From: Laceyella putida
GTDB lineage: Bacteria > Bacillota > Bacilli > Thermoactinomycetales > Thermoactinomycetaceae
DNA: 64,000 nt
Assembly: GCF_042665195.1 (NCBI RefSeq)
Contig: NZ_JBHTBW010000081.1
Coordinates: 1 to 64,000, forward strand
Reading direction: 5' to 3'
A program made the position numbers and the translations under genes. This document shows, piece by piece, positions 26,531 through 34,229 of the stretch (position 1 is its first letter; the number at the start of each line of letters is the position of its first letter). The notes beneath the pieces were generated by a model that ran no database searches, had not been told where the DNA came from, and saw only the letters and a program-made list of their open reading frames with translations.

Positions 26531-26989
26531 TTACAACAGGTTGTTATCTTCCATGTCTTCTTTTATGTTCATAAACAGACGATACATATAATCTCCACTT
26601 CGCCGATCCGTACTGGCCACAATTTGTGAAAAAGGAGATTCTGCATAAAGATTATGTTCATCGTCTCGCGGTTTCACCAAAGGCATGCTGTAAAAAACGT
26701 AGCTTTGATCGTTCAATTCAACATCCCATTTCCATTTTAACTGCTTTACATAGACTTGCCCCACATAGCGAAGCATACCATCAACAATTTCTGCCTTTTC
26801 ATTATTCATCAAGGCTTGTGGTGAAGGATGTCTATCTAAAATCCATTGTTCCAATCGAATGAGAGATTCTGGGGAAAAGTCAAGATTCAAATGATCAAAT
26901 TCATTTATAAACTGTTCAACTACATCCGATTGAAAAAAAAGCCATTCTTGAAATTGATCTTCCGAAGAGAAAAATTGCTTCCTACTCAT
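26531..26989 (-). CDS. Probable immunity protein of the adjacent toxin
   Basis: A 152-residue soluble protein with no transmembrane segment. I know no name for the family, but the pattern (LIRLEQWILDRHPSP, then MLRYVGQVYVKQLKWKWDVE) is seen in small genes next to polymorphic toxins. The ATG at 26989 is preceded by TAGGTG at 6 nt; a GTG at 26998 directly follows the toxin stop. It is the first gene downstream of the toxin, so by position it is the cognate immunity protein. That assignment is inference. Confidence 0.65.
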   Translation of the reverse strand: MSRKQFFSSEDQFQEWLFFQSDVVEQFINEFDHLNLDFSPESLIRLEQWILDRHPSPQALMNNEKAEIVDGMLRYVGQVYVKQLKWKWDVELNDQSYVFYSMPLVKPRDDEHNLYAESPFSQIVASTDRRSGDYMYRLFMNIKEDMEDNNLL

Positions 26990-26998
26990 AATAAACAC

Positions 26999-28555
26999 CT
27001 ACTTATTTGGTCTAGTTTTTTCAATTTTAACCTTTATGCCAATTCGCTCGAGCTCTTTTTTTAGCGGTTCACTGGCATCAGCATTTTCAAATACCCAAGT
27101 AATATCCCACCCTCGTCTAACTAAATATTTATCTTTTGCGATTTCTTCCCTTATCCTATCATTAAGGTAAAAATAACCTTCAGTATTTTCTTTGGTGGTC
27201 GTTTTATGTTCAATAGCTTTCCGCAAATCCTCGTTTGCAATATCTAATAGTCGTCGCCCATAAGGTGTATTTACCGAAACTTGAGTAGACCCTTTCCAAT
27301 CGAGTTTTTTCATATATTCGTCCACTATTTTATGAGACTTTCTTGCTTTTCCCATGTTAGCCTCATACAGATTACTCCAATGATTATAACTCATCTGCCC
27401 TCCATTCTCTTGATATTCTTTCCATCTTTGTTCTTTGTGTTCGGGACTTCCGGGTATTAAATCATCCCTTTTAACTTTTTTTCTTCCACCGCCGCCTCGA
27501 TCAGCCTGAGCATACAAACACTCAACAAAATTCCCATCTCCGAATCTGATCAGCGCAAAATACCCCGGCGTTCGCTGATAGCCAAAACATTTGCTAGTAT
27601 TTTTGAACACCGGCTTGACCTTGGCCACAACCGGACTTGCATGCTTTTCGATCGCACCTGTGGCTTTGGCGATCATAGGTTGTACCACTGGATACGCGCC
27701 GGAAGCGAAGCTGACCAAGGTGGCACCAGCCAGGCCGGAGAGAACGGCCCGTTTCCAATTAAGCTTTTTCCCTCTTAACCAATCGTCGACTCCGCTGGTG
27801 ATGGCCCCTTCCGTTGCCGCCATCGCGCCGACTTTACTAAAGAACCCACCTGCCATGCGCTGGACAAACGCGGGCGCTTTGCCAATCAGTTGCTTACCCC
27901 CGTTGATGATGGGGCCTAAAAAACGCGATCCGGTTATGGCCGTTGCCAGTCCCGGTGCCAGCTTGGTCAAGCCGGAAAAGACCATGCTCGCCGCACCTCC
28001 GCCGATGGCGCCAGCGGCACCGCCAATGGCCGCCTCCAACAGCACCGTCTCATCCACTTTGCCGCCGTTGAGCAAGGTGCCGAGGCCAAACGAAAGGCCC
28101 CAGTTCGCCAACAGCATGAGTCCCAACGGTTCCAATCCCGGTACCAATAAGAGGGCAACGCCAGCGACAAGCACCAAGCCGGAAGCAACCAGTTCTTTGT
28201 TCTCCTTCATCCAATTCCAAGCTTTGCTTAAGCCGTTTCCAACGTCATGGGCAAACTCTTTTCCCTTATCCCACCATTTCTGATACCAGGGACGATGGTC
28301 TTTCGCGGCGTTGGTTCCACCTCCTTTGTCATTCGTTCCGCCTGTTTCCAAATCATGTGCCTGATATGGATCCGGCGCATGATAAATGTCCGGCGCTTTG
28401 TATGGGTCCGGCGCCTTATACGGATCAGGTGGCACATAAGGGTCGGGAGCTTGATAGCCTTCAGCCAACACCGTCAACGGAAAGAACAATGAAAACAGAA
28501 AAAAAATTAGCGCCATTCCTGAGAAACAGCGCACAACCAGTTTCTGCAAACTCAT
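26999..28555 (-). CDS. Secreted polymorphic toxin with C-terminal REase-like domain
   Basis: About 518 residues. A Sec signal peptide (hydrophobic core MALIFFLFSLFFPLTVLA) is followed by five to six copies of a PDPYKA-type hexapeptide (about 35-70). A hydrophobic Gly/Ala-rich middle region could insert into membranes. The C-terminal 140 residues are charged and carry LLDIANEDLRKAIEHK and later GWDITWVFE. The D...ExK spacing suggests a PD-(D/E)XK-type nuclease toxin (Tox-REase-like); this is a motif-level guess. Immunity-like genes follow directly. The start is uncertain among GTG 28558, ATG 28555 and TTG 28549. Confidence 0.78.
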   Translation of the reverse strand: MSLQKLVVRCFSGMALIFFLFSLFFPLTVLAEGYQAPDPYVPPDPYKAPDPYKAPDIYHAPDPYQAHDLETGGTNDKGGGTNAAKDHRPWYQKWWDKGKEFAHDVGNGLSKAWNWMKENKELVASGLVLVAGVALLLVPGLEPLGLMLLANWGLSFGLGTLLNGGKVDETVLLEAAIGGAAGAIGGGAASMVFSGLTKLAPGLATAITGSRFLGPIINGGKQLIGKAPAFVQRMAGGFFSKVGAMAATEGAITSGVDDWLRGKKLNWKRAVLSGLAGATLVSFASGAYPVVQPMIAKATGAIEKHASPVVAKVKPVFKNTSKCFGYQRTPGYFALIRFGDGNFVECLYAQADRGGGGRKKVKRDDLIPGSPEHKEQRWKEYQENGGQMSYNHWSNLYEANMGKARKSHKIVDEYMKKLDWKGSTQVSVNTPYGRRLLDIANEDLRKAIEHKTTTKENTEGYFYLNDRIREEIAKDKYLVRRGWDITWVFENADASEPLKKELERIGIKVKIEKTRPNK

Positions 28556-28799
28556 CACCTCTATTTATATTTTAAATAATAGTAGTGATTTGTTAAATAT
28601 TTCCCTGGTTATAAATTTTCGAAAGTTAATTGAAGTGTAGAATAGGTTCAATCATAGCACCTTCGTTTACGCGAATATTACAGGAGCTTCCCTAGTTTTA
28701 ATCGGACTGGGATAGGGTAACTCGACCTTCCATTTTATTTTGATTTAATATTAATAATTTTAACAATGGACGGATATGGTTAAAGAGGGAGGTGGGCAA
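28556..28799. other. Divergent promoter region of toxin and crystallin-like genes
   Basis: AT-rich 244-bp spacer between divergent genes. It must hold both promoters; no repeat or ORF stands out. Confidence 0.5.
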
Positions 28800-29357
28800 A
28801 TGAAAAAAATGAAGGTGTTTTTGTGCAGTGTGCTGTTGCTCTTTGCTCTCGTCTTTGCGTCCGTTTCGGCAGAAGCATCAACCAACATGATGCCGGTTCA
28901 GCTTGATGGAAAGGTTTTGTCTGCGGAGGAGTTTCAGCGGTTAGACCGTCATGACATCGTCGTGATGGCCTATGTTGGTGAACGGTTGTATGCCTTCACG
29001 ACAGAAACGGAGTTTGCACAATTCCGGAACCGCGTGGAAAGTGAGACGAAGCGGGATGTCTCTATCGAAGTGCCGCATGTCGGTTTTTATACGCATGCCA
29101 AATACAAAGGGGAAAGCATGGGAACGATCGCGCATGACCCGGACCTGAGGAGAACGTTTGGAGGGAAATTCCATGATCGGATCTCGTCTCTGAAAGTGCA
29201 GTGCGGGGTTAGTCTCAGGATCTATGAACACATCAATTATAAAGGGGCGAGCCTTTACTTTAATTCCTGCAGCAACAACAGCAATTTGAGTTATGTTCCG
29301 AAAGCCGGAGGAGGAACCTGGAACGACGTCATTTCCTCGTATAAAGTGTATCGTTAA
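28800..29357 (+). CDS. Secreted beta/gamma-crystallin-domain protein
   Basis: 185 residues from ATG 28800, which has GGGAGGTGG upstream. N-terminal signal peptide (VFLCSVLLLFALVFASVSAEA), a linker of about 70 residues, then a double Greek-key domain: VGFYTHAKYKGESMG ... DRISSLKV and IYEHINYKGASLYF ... WNDVISSYKVY, the paired Y/FxxxxYxG and SS motifs of beta/gamma crystallins. Two Cys flank the second key. Bacterial members often bind Ca2+ and act at the cell surface or as protease-inhibitor-like proteins. It is divergent from the toxin gene; no link between them is shown. Confidence 0.82.
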   Translation: MKKMKVFLCSVLLLFALVFASVSAEASTNMMPVQLDGKVLSAEEFQRLDRHDIVVMAYVGERLYAFTTETEFAQFRNRVESETKRDVSIEVPHVGFYTHAKYKGESMGTIAHDPDLRRTFGGKFHDRISSLKVQCGVSLRIYEHINYKGASLYFNSCSNNSNLSYVPKAGGGTWNDVISSYKVYR

Positions 29358-29420
29358 GCAAGGCTGAATCAGACTTTCTTGCTTGGAATATTTCCATTCA
29401 ACCCGCATGTTAACTGCAAA

Positions 29421-29451
29421 AGCACTGGCTGGAGAGGCCAGTGCTTTTTTT
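29421..29451 (+). terminator. Terminator of the crystallin-like gene
   Basis: Perfect stem AGCACTGGC / GCCAGTGCT with a 7-nt loop followed by TTTTTTT. Confidence 0.92.
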
Positions 29452-29517
29452 GGCCGTTTATGAGTGGGATTCTGGAAAATGTTCTGTTGTCCAACTACTC
29501 AAGCCCTATTTTTTGTT

Positions 29518-30412
29518 TTAATTCAAAGATGAGTTTTTAAATCTCTCTTTTAGCGGTAGTGACAACAGTGTTAAGCCTACAAGAAACAGAATTGCCATCA
29601 GGCCAACATAACTGTATTGAGACTCCACACGGCTGAAGCCGTGGGATTCTTGGGTAGTTAGCGCACTCAATTCATTTCTGCTTCATGCAACTCCCAAGTT
29701 CAGGGCTGTCCCATCAGCCCGTCCCATGCAGTTCTACAACTCATGTTGCATGTACCCACATGGGCGGAACGCCTATTACCAGCGTTCTAGTTCCGTTTTA
29801 CTAACTCTCATGATTTTACCCAGTGGGAGAGATTGGTTCGCCACTGGAACCCCATATCATGACGTACAGAGGAACAAAACCCACTACCAGTGGGATGAGC
29901 ACCGATCATGCGTTAGATTATACCGAAAATTGCTTCTATTAACAATCCCATAAAGGGATTACCGAGCAACGCCGACTTTCATCCCATCCTTGAAAGAGTT
30001 GGGCTTTCTGTCGGCAACTTCTGTAATAAAAACGATGTGATCTGAGATATTGAGCAATCATTTTTGAATGAGTCCAGCCATACAGCCCCACACCTAATGC
30101 TTCAAATAAGAAGTATTGACCATATAGATAGATTGAACATGCCAAAACAGCAAAGCCTGAAGGGGTATATATATTGGTAGGTTTCACTTTATTAAATATC
30201 AAGGTTAATCCCGTAGTGAAAAAGACGATAATCAATAGCCACAGCAATAACCAGAACTCTCTGGGCGGGCTTGTGTGAAGCATGAAATACATTGCTCCAC
30301 CGTCATTTTCTTTTGAAGGTGTAAAAAACATGATGGCTGTAGCAAAGAAATGGATTCCTATTAAGTAGATACTTAAGGCAAACCAACCAAATCCTAAATG
30401 ACGAGAACTCAT
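29518..30412 (-). pseudogene. Multi-span membrane protein gene split by an IS605-type element
   Basis: The 5' part runs from ATG 30412 (AAAGGGG upstream) to codon TAC at 30023-30025 and encodes at least three hydrophobic segments. Removing 29617-30022 joins TAC in frame to TACAGTTATGTT, adding YSYVGLMAILFLVGLTLLSL, a fourth helix, and a basic tail ending at TAA 29518-29520. The rebuilt protein has 162 residues. As it stands, the frame runs on into the element until 29939 and gives a protein with an unrelated Cys-rich tail. No family recognised. Confidence 0.8.
29617..30022 (-). mobile_element. 406-bp IS200/IS605-type mini-element with omega-RNA-like end
   Basis: On the minus strand the left boundary follows TTAC (30026-30023), the canonical IS608-type target, and the right boundary is TCAA (29620-29617), the canonical right cleavage site. 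Near the left end an imperfect hairpin has arms GCCGAC and GTCGGC (29971-30015). Near the right end is CCCACGGCTTCAGCCGTGTGG, typical of tnpB-associated ends. There is no tnpA or tnpB, so it depends on a transposase in trans. The region before the right end resembles a tnpB guide-RNA scaffold. It interrupts a membrane protein gene. Confidence 0.78.
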
Positions 30413-30573
30413 GGAAGTTTCCCCTTTCCCAACTATTTCCCATTTGAATTGTATGGAATGCGGTAACCACTCAGTTATATAAAGTTCCCTGCACGAACCA
30501 ACCATTGTTCATCATTATTTTAATTGATATAATACTAAAAACAAAATGAAAACACCGAAAGGAGAGTGCCCAT

Positions 30574-30678
30574 ATGAAAAAAAGATCACTGCTGTCTTTG
30601 TCCAAAGGAATCGGGTACTCAACTGCGGTTTTCTTTGATGATGCCAACCATGGGAGAAGTCTGTCCAAAATCAGGTAG
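30574..30678 (+). CDS. 34-codon ORF, possible leader peptide
   Basis: ATG 30574 is preceded by AAAGGAG at 7-8 nt. The peptide begins MKKRSLLSLSKGIGYSTAVF and has no close family that I know. It lies 157 nt upstream of a GNAT acetyltransferase gene, and two hairpins separate them. It could be a leader peptide for attenuation or a free small protein. Confidence 0.5.
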   Translation: MKKRSLLSLSKGIGYSTAVFFDDANHGRSLSKIR

Positions 30679-30738
30679 GCAAGCGACCGGACATCCTTGG
30701 GTTAGGATCATCCTGAAGGAGCATGTGGGAATGAAACG

Positions 30739-30810
30739 CCACAGGTCGCTTTCCTGTGGTTGACATATCTTGATATGCGCGCCACGGGACTGCCTGTGGT
30801 GTTTTTTATT
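30739..30810 (+). promoter_or_regulatory. Tandem hairpins in the GNAT gene leader
   Basis: Hairpin 1: CCACAGG / CCTGTGG (30739-30759). Hairpin 2: CCACGGG / CCTGTGG (30782-30799) followed by TTTTTT, a factor-independent terminator. The two share the CCTGTGG arm, so the first CCTGTGG could pair with CCACGGG of the second stem, giving alternative folds. The GNAT start is 26 nt beyond. This resembles an attenuator, but could be two simple terminators of the small ORF. Confidence 0.55.
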
Positions 30811-30835
30811 TGCAACGAAAAGGGAGGAAAACCGA

Positions 30836-31378
30836 ATGAAACTGAAAGGCAAACAGATCTTTGTGAAAATACTGGAAGAGTCCGATGCGGAAGCGATGTG
30901 GCGCCTGGAATTGCGGAACCGGGACTTTTTTCAATTGTATACCCCTTTGCGGGACGAGTCGTTTTACACGTTGGAAGGGCAACGGGAGCGGATCCGGAAT
31001 AACCTGAGACTGAAAGAGCGGGGCCAGCAATACGCCTTCGGCATTTATCTGCTGGAAACGTGGGAATTGATCGGGAGCATTACCCTTTCGGAAGTGGTGC
31101 GGGGCCATCTGCAAAGCGGCTGGATCGGCTATTATCTGGACAAACATCATAACGGCAAAGGGTACATGACAGAGGCGGTCCGCCTGGTGGTGGCTTATGC
31201 GTTCAACGAGTTGAAGCTCCATCGGATTGAAGCGGGAGTCATGCCGCATAACACCGGTTCCATCAGAGTATTGGAAAAAGCGGGATTTCATAAGGAGGGC
31301 ATCGCCAGGGAAAACGTGAAGATCAACGGGCGGTGGGAAGACCATCAGATCCTGGCCATCATCAACGAGGCAGAATGA
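30836..31378 (+). CDS. GNAT N-acetyltransferase (RimJ/YdaF-like)
   Basis: 180 residues from ATG 30836 with AAGGGAGG 9 nt upstream. The whole protein is a GNAT domain: GSITLSEVVRGHLQSGWIGY, then YYLDKHHNGKGYMTEAVRLV (acetyl-CoA-binding motif A, RxxGxG-like HHNGKGY), HRIEAGVMPHNTGSIRVLEK and AGFHKEGIARENVKINGRWE. This is the RimJ/RimL pattern that acetylates N-termini of ribosomal proteins, and also occurs in drug acetyltransferases. The substrate cannot be told. It has its own terminator at 31529. Confidence 0.88.
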   Translation: MKLKGKQIFVKILEESDAEAMWRLELRNRDFFQLYTPLRDESFYTLEGQRERIRNNLRLKERGQQYAFGIYLLETWELIGSITLSEVVRGHLQSGWIGYYLDKHHNGKGYMTEAVRLVVAYAFNELKLHRIEAGVMPHNTGSIRVLEKAGFHKEGIARENVKINGRWEDHQILAIINEAE

Positions 31379-31528
31379 TATATTGCGCTGAAAGTGACGG
31401 GCAAGGATTCCGGCCATGTTGCGTCTTCCATCGGCCCCTATGGCCTCTACCCTCTCTTAAGATGGAAATGGAAGCTTGGGCAGTGCGATGGAGATTGGTT
31501 TGTCTCCACTTCAATGTTAGAAATACGA

Positions 31529-31566
31529 AATGACTTGAGACAAGTTTAGGGGCTCGAGTCATTTTT
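31529..31566 (+). terminator. Terminator hairpin
   Basis: AATGACTTGAG / CTCGAGTCATT with a 14-nt loop, followed by TTT. It is 150 nt past the GNAT gene and probably serves it. Confidence 0.7.
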
Positions 31567-31918
31567 CCGTTTGTTGAGCAAATATCCCCCGCATGGATGG
31601 ATGCACCCTCCGCCCCATCGCCAACATTTCCCTTATTGCTTATCCATTCCTTGGTATGCGTTGGGTTCATGCATGTTCCGGCTGTCCCTTTGGTGCCTGA
31701 ATGCCAACAATCTCTTGTAAATCTCTTCCCTTGCCCGATTGATGCCGCCAATCGGTTGATGTTCCATCAACGCATGGCCGGGTGAAATCGACAACTGCTC
31801 GGATACCCTAGAATGATGGGTAGCTGGTTTTTCAAGTGAATTCGGCCCTCTAAGAAAGTCTTTCATAATGAAAAGTAAAAGCAAACGATACGGCATCCGC
31901 TTAGCGGGGATTTGCCAT
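31567..31918. other. Intergenic spacer, no gene recognised
   Basis: Open frames on both strands here have no recognisable motif and no good ribosome sites. Composition is intermediate, so a decayed gene is possible, but I see nothing to identify it. Confidence 0.4.
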
Positions 31919-32428
31919 TTAATCTTTTATCTTCAAATCTAAAAAATAGGATAGTAAAGCGTTAATTACCCCAATCATAATGGCTATATTGAAAGATATT
32001 TCAATTTTCGGGTGAATCAATGCAGATAAATATACCAAAAGGACACCTGTTATTATTGCTTCTGGGACTTTAGCCGCTAAATAAGGGAGGCCTAGGTGTT
32101 TGGTTAATCCAGTAAAAAAACCTTCCGCAAAAACACTATAAAAAAATAAACCTAGTGAAGTAAAAATAGATAGTGAAAACAAGTATGATAAACTTGTTGC
32201 ACCTAAAGTATCAGGACTCAGATAACTTACAAGCCATAATAAAAAGAATATAAATGTTGCTGGCAACGATAGGACGGCCATTGCACTGAGCACTGTAAAA
32301 GCGGTTACTATGTACGTAATCCAAGTGGGTATCTTTTCATGGTCTTCTTTATTTATCCAATGAAGTAACCAGTAAAAAAAACCAAATAACACAGTTATCG
32401 CTATAAGTATCGTTCCACAAAAAATCAT
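31919..32428 (-). CDS. Five-helix membrane protein, possible partner of the secreted protein
   Basis: 169 residues with about five hydrophobic segments (LIAITVLFGFFYWLLHWI; VTAFTVLSAMAVLSLPATFI; YLFSLSIFTSLGLFFYSVFA; AIITGVLLVYLSALI; IAIMIGVINALLSYFLDL) and no catalytic motif. The ATG at 32428 is preceded by AGGTGAT. It lies 60 nt downstream of the secreted protein gene with a hairpin between. Size and topology suit an immunity membrane protein or a YrvL-type regulatory membrane protein; neither can be proven from sequence alone. Confidence 0.6.
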   Translation of the reverse strand: MIFCGTILIAITVLFGFFYWLLHWINKEDHEKIPTWITYIVTAFTVLSAMAVLSLPATFIFFLLWLVSYLSPDTLGATSLSYLFSLSIFTSLGLFFYSVFAEGFFTGLTKHLGLPYLAAKVPEAIITGVLLVYLSALIHPKIEISFNIAIMIGVINALLSYFLDLKIKD

Positions 32429-32443
32429 ATGATCACCTAATTA

Positions 32444-32477
32444 TTAGTGGAGTCTGGAATTCTCCACACTCCACTAA
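32444..32477 (-). terminator. Intercistronic hairpin (attenuator-like)
   Basis: TTAGTGGAGT / ACTCCACTAA, a 10-bp perfect stem with a 14-nt loop between the secreted-protein gene and the membrane-protein gene, without a long U-run. Such a structure would favour more transcript of the first gene than of the second. Confidence 0.6.
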
Positions 32478-32488
32478 TTAATAACTTT

Positions 32489-33049
32489 TTAGAGTCCAAA
32501 CACTAAAACGATATAATGTGAGGCAATCGCAGCATCCGCAGGCGGCACTCCCAAGCTAACTAAAAAACTAGTTAAAGCTATTTCTTGGACATCTCCAACT
32601 TTCTCGATCCAATTAGCAATTTTATTCAAGTTGCTTTCAACAACTTTAGCTGCTTTTGGAGAAATTTTCTTTGCCAATTTAGTTAACCAGGGCCCACCAT
32701 GGCGAATAATTTGTGCGGCTAATTTCTCTTTCCAACCCTTTGTTGTAATCGTTTGTTCATTAGTCAGAGATTTACTAGTACTAACTGTAATTTTCGACAT
32801 ATTATTATTGATATTAGCAATTGCAATTTTTGCTTTTTCAATTAAATAACTTGGAACATTATCAGCTTTTGCTTGCGCTTCATCAAAAATCAACATCTCA
32901 CCGTTGTCTTTTATATATTTGGCTATAAGCTCAATCTCTTGATCCTCTGTTAACGAATTAGATTGTGCGTATACAGCACCACCGTTTGTACTAAAAAGCA
33001 CCACAAACGAAAAAATCAAACACATCGAAACAATCAGCATTCTCTTCAT
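32489..33049 (-). CDS. Secreted cationic protein with hydrophobic C-terminus (bacteriocin-like)
   Basis: 186 residues. Signal peptide (MLIVSMCLIFSFVVLFS, cleavage near AVYA-QS), an acidic segment, then a strongly basic amphipathic part (WKEKLAAQIIRHGGPWLTKL, AKKISPKAAKVVESN) and a hydrophobic Ala-rich end (EIALTSFLVSLGVPPADAAI to IVLVFGL). There is no Cys in the mature part, so it is not SdpC-like in its disulfide. The layout recalls secreted membrane-active antibacterial proteins of Bacilli; the downstream membrane protein would then be a candidate immunity factor. This is inference from size, charge and context; no family is recognised. Confidence 0.6.
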   Translation of the reverse strand: MKRMLIVSMCLIFSFVVLFSTNGGAVYAQSNSLTEDQEIELIAKYIKDNGEMLIFDEAQAKADNVPSYLIEKAKIAIANINNNMSKITVSTSKSLTNEQTITTKGWKEKLAAQIIRHGGPWLTKLAKKISPKAAKVVESNLNKIANWIEKVGDVQEIALTSFLVSLGVPPADAAIASHYIVLVFGL

Positions 33050-33160
33050 TATGCACTACCCTTTCTTTAAATTATAATTTAGATGGAACGATATTTAAAA
33101 TAAAGTAAAGGAGTTACAAAAGTTATACAAATGTTTTGGGGTTTTCTAAATTAAATTATT

Positions 33161-33245
33161 CTAGCGTAGACTCTTGCTCGACGCCATCGAGTAGGTGCCG
33201 AAGCCAAACCAAATGACCCAGTTAGCCAGTCCCAATTGGTTCTGA
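33161..33245 (-). pseudogene. Remnant of a second polymorphic toxin N-terminal region
   Basis: The minus strand reads LGLANWVIWFGFGTYSMASS before a stop, and the DNA aligns with 28065-28140 of the toxin gene (there MLLANWGLSFGLGTLLNGG). No more of the gene is recognisable around it. It shows that another toxin of this type once lay here. Confidence 0.55.
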
Positions 33246-33444
33246 TTCGGGGAATTAATCCAAGCAACTGAACAACCCACTGAAATCCCTAACCAAAGGT
33301 GGATTTCAAATTGTTGGGCACACTAAGTGGATCGCTTCCGGGTACAGGATGGATACGTGACACTGTAACCCACACAGTCATTGGTTTTCCAAATGGAAAA
33401 ATGACTTATCATTATTATTAAACCGTTTCTAAATGGGTGAAAAC
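33246..33444. other. Intergenic, decayed sequence
   Basis: Continues from the toxin remnant without a recognisable gene. A ribosome-site-like GGGTG at 33435 belongs to the small ORF at 33445. Confidence 0.4.
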
Positions 33445-33534
33445 ATGAATAAGTGGACATACATTGTCGGCGGGATCATCCTTCTCAGTGTATTAGTCAC
33501 TGTTATTTCAATTAACTTCATTTCTAATCCCTGA
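33445..33534 (+). CDS. 29-codon single-helix membrane peptide
   Basis: ATG 33445 preceded by GGGTG at 6 nt. The peptide is one hydrophobic helix (YIVGGIILLSVLVTVISINF) with a short N-terminal NKW and a C-terminal ISNP. A terminator follows 42 nt later. It may be a small membrane protein, perhaps a type I toxin-like or regulatory peptide; translation is unproven. Confidence 0.45.
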   Translation: MNKWTYIVGGIILLSVLVTVISINFISNP

Positions 33535-33575
33535 TTTAGAACATGCCGTTGAGATAAGGTAAAGAAATGCCTTTC

Positions 33576-33625
33576 AAAAAAGCACGAACTTCCCCTATTG
33601 ATAAAGGGGCGGATAGTGCTTTTTC
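33576..33625 (+). terminator. Terminator hairpin
   Basis: Two nested stems: AAAAAGCAC / GTGCTTTTT outside and CCCCT / AGGGG inside, ending in TTTTTC. It follows the 29-codon ORF. Confidence 0.8.
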
Positions 33626-33753
33626 TTTGATCACCACAAATACCCATCCAATATTCGGCAAAGCGATTATGCGAACAATGTATCAAGCCCATGATACTCG
33701 TCATGTAGGCAAACATTCTGAAGTTCGAACTGTTTTTATACCTACTGGCTCGA

Positions 33754-33975
33754 TTACCAGCACCAACTTTTTCTTAAACAAAGAAGAACGGGAGACTTTG
33801 TGCAAGAATGGTTATCAAGCGGGAAAATATGATCCACATGCAACACATAGATATGGCCATCTGTGCCGTTATAAGCGATCATTTTTCCATCCGAGGAAAA
33901 ATCCGCGTTCCATTCACCTACGGCTGGTGAGTCGGTCAGATTGTCCTCCGTTCCAGCCGCGGTCCTCGTGCACAT
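33754..33975 (-). pseudogene. Fragment of a TolB/PD40 beta-propeller protein
   Basis: The minus strand encodes VGEWNADFSSDGKMIAYNGT followed by DGHIYVLHVD, a single PD40/WD40-like blade (SPDG-IAY motif). Nothing else of such a gene is seen on either side. It is a remnant in the decayed accessory region. Confidence 0.55.
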
Positions 33976-34061
33976 CGAAGCCGTTGTTTTTACAATAGAG
34001 AAATAAGTCGGAATTTTAATTTATCAACAATCAAAAAATTATGTAAATTACGAATAAATTG

Positions 34062-34090
34062 TTTACTTTCTGACAAACTTCAATTATACT
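34062..34090 (+). promoter_or_regulatory. Sigma-A-type promoter of the peptide-MccB cluster
   Basis: TTTACT (34062-34067), a 17-nt spacer, TATACT (34085-34090). The predicted transcript would start near 34097 and give a leader of about 58 nt before the 18-codon peptide gene. Confidence 0.6.
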
Positions 34091-34154
34091 AATTTATAGA
34101 AGGTCATCGCCTTCATCTTGAGTCTTTCATCACGAGTTTTAGGGGGTGGCCTGC

Positions 34155-34211
34155 ATGCTGCGTAAAACCACTATCGAAGCGAGTGTAGCTGGACTTGGAA
34201 ATGAAGGTTAA
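34155..34211 (+). CDS. 18-codon candidate RiPP precursor peptide
   Basis: ATG 34155 with AGGGGGTGG 5 nt upstream. The product is MLRKTTIEASVAGLGNEG. A hairpin at 34230-34260 separates it from the MccB/ThiF-like gene, the layout of mccA-mccB in microcin C operons. Known MccA peptides end in Asn, whereas this one has Asn third from the end followed by Glu-Gly. A pantocin-like use of an internal Asn-Glu, or processing of the tail, would be needed. No cysteine is present. Confidence 0.6.
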   Translation: MLRKTTIEASVAGLGNEG

Positions 34212-34229
34212 TACTTATGTACGGTAAGG

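Noticed and set aside
34201..34227. Eight-codon ORF (MKVNTYVR) as a microcin C-like heptapeptide gene
   Set aside because: No ribosome site at proper distance, out of frame overlap with the better 18-codon ORF, and no C-terminal Asn.
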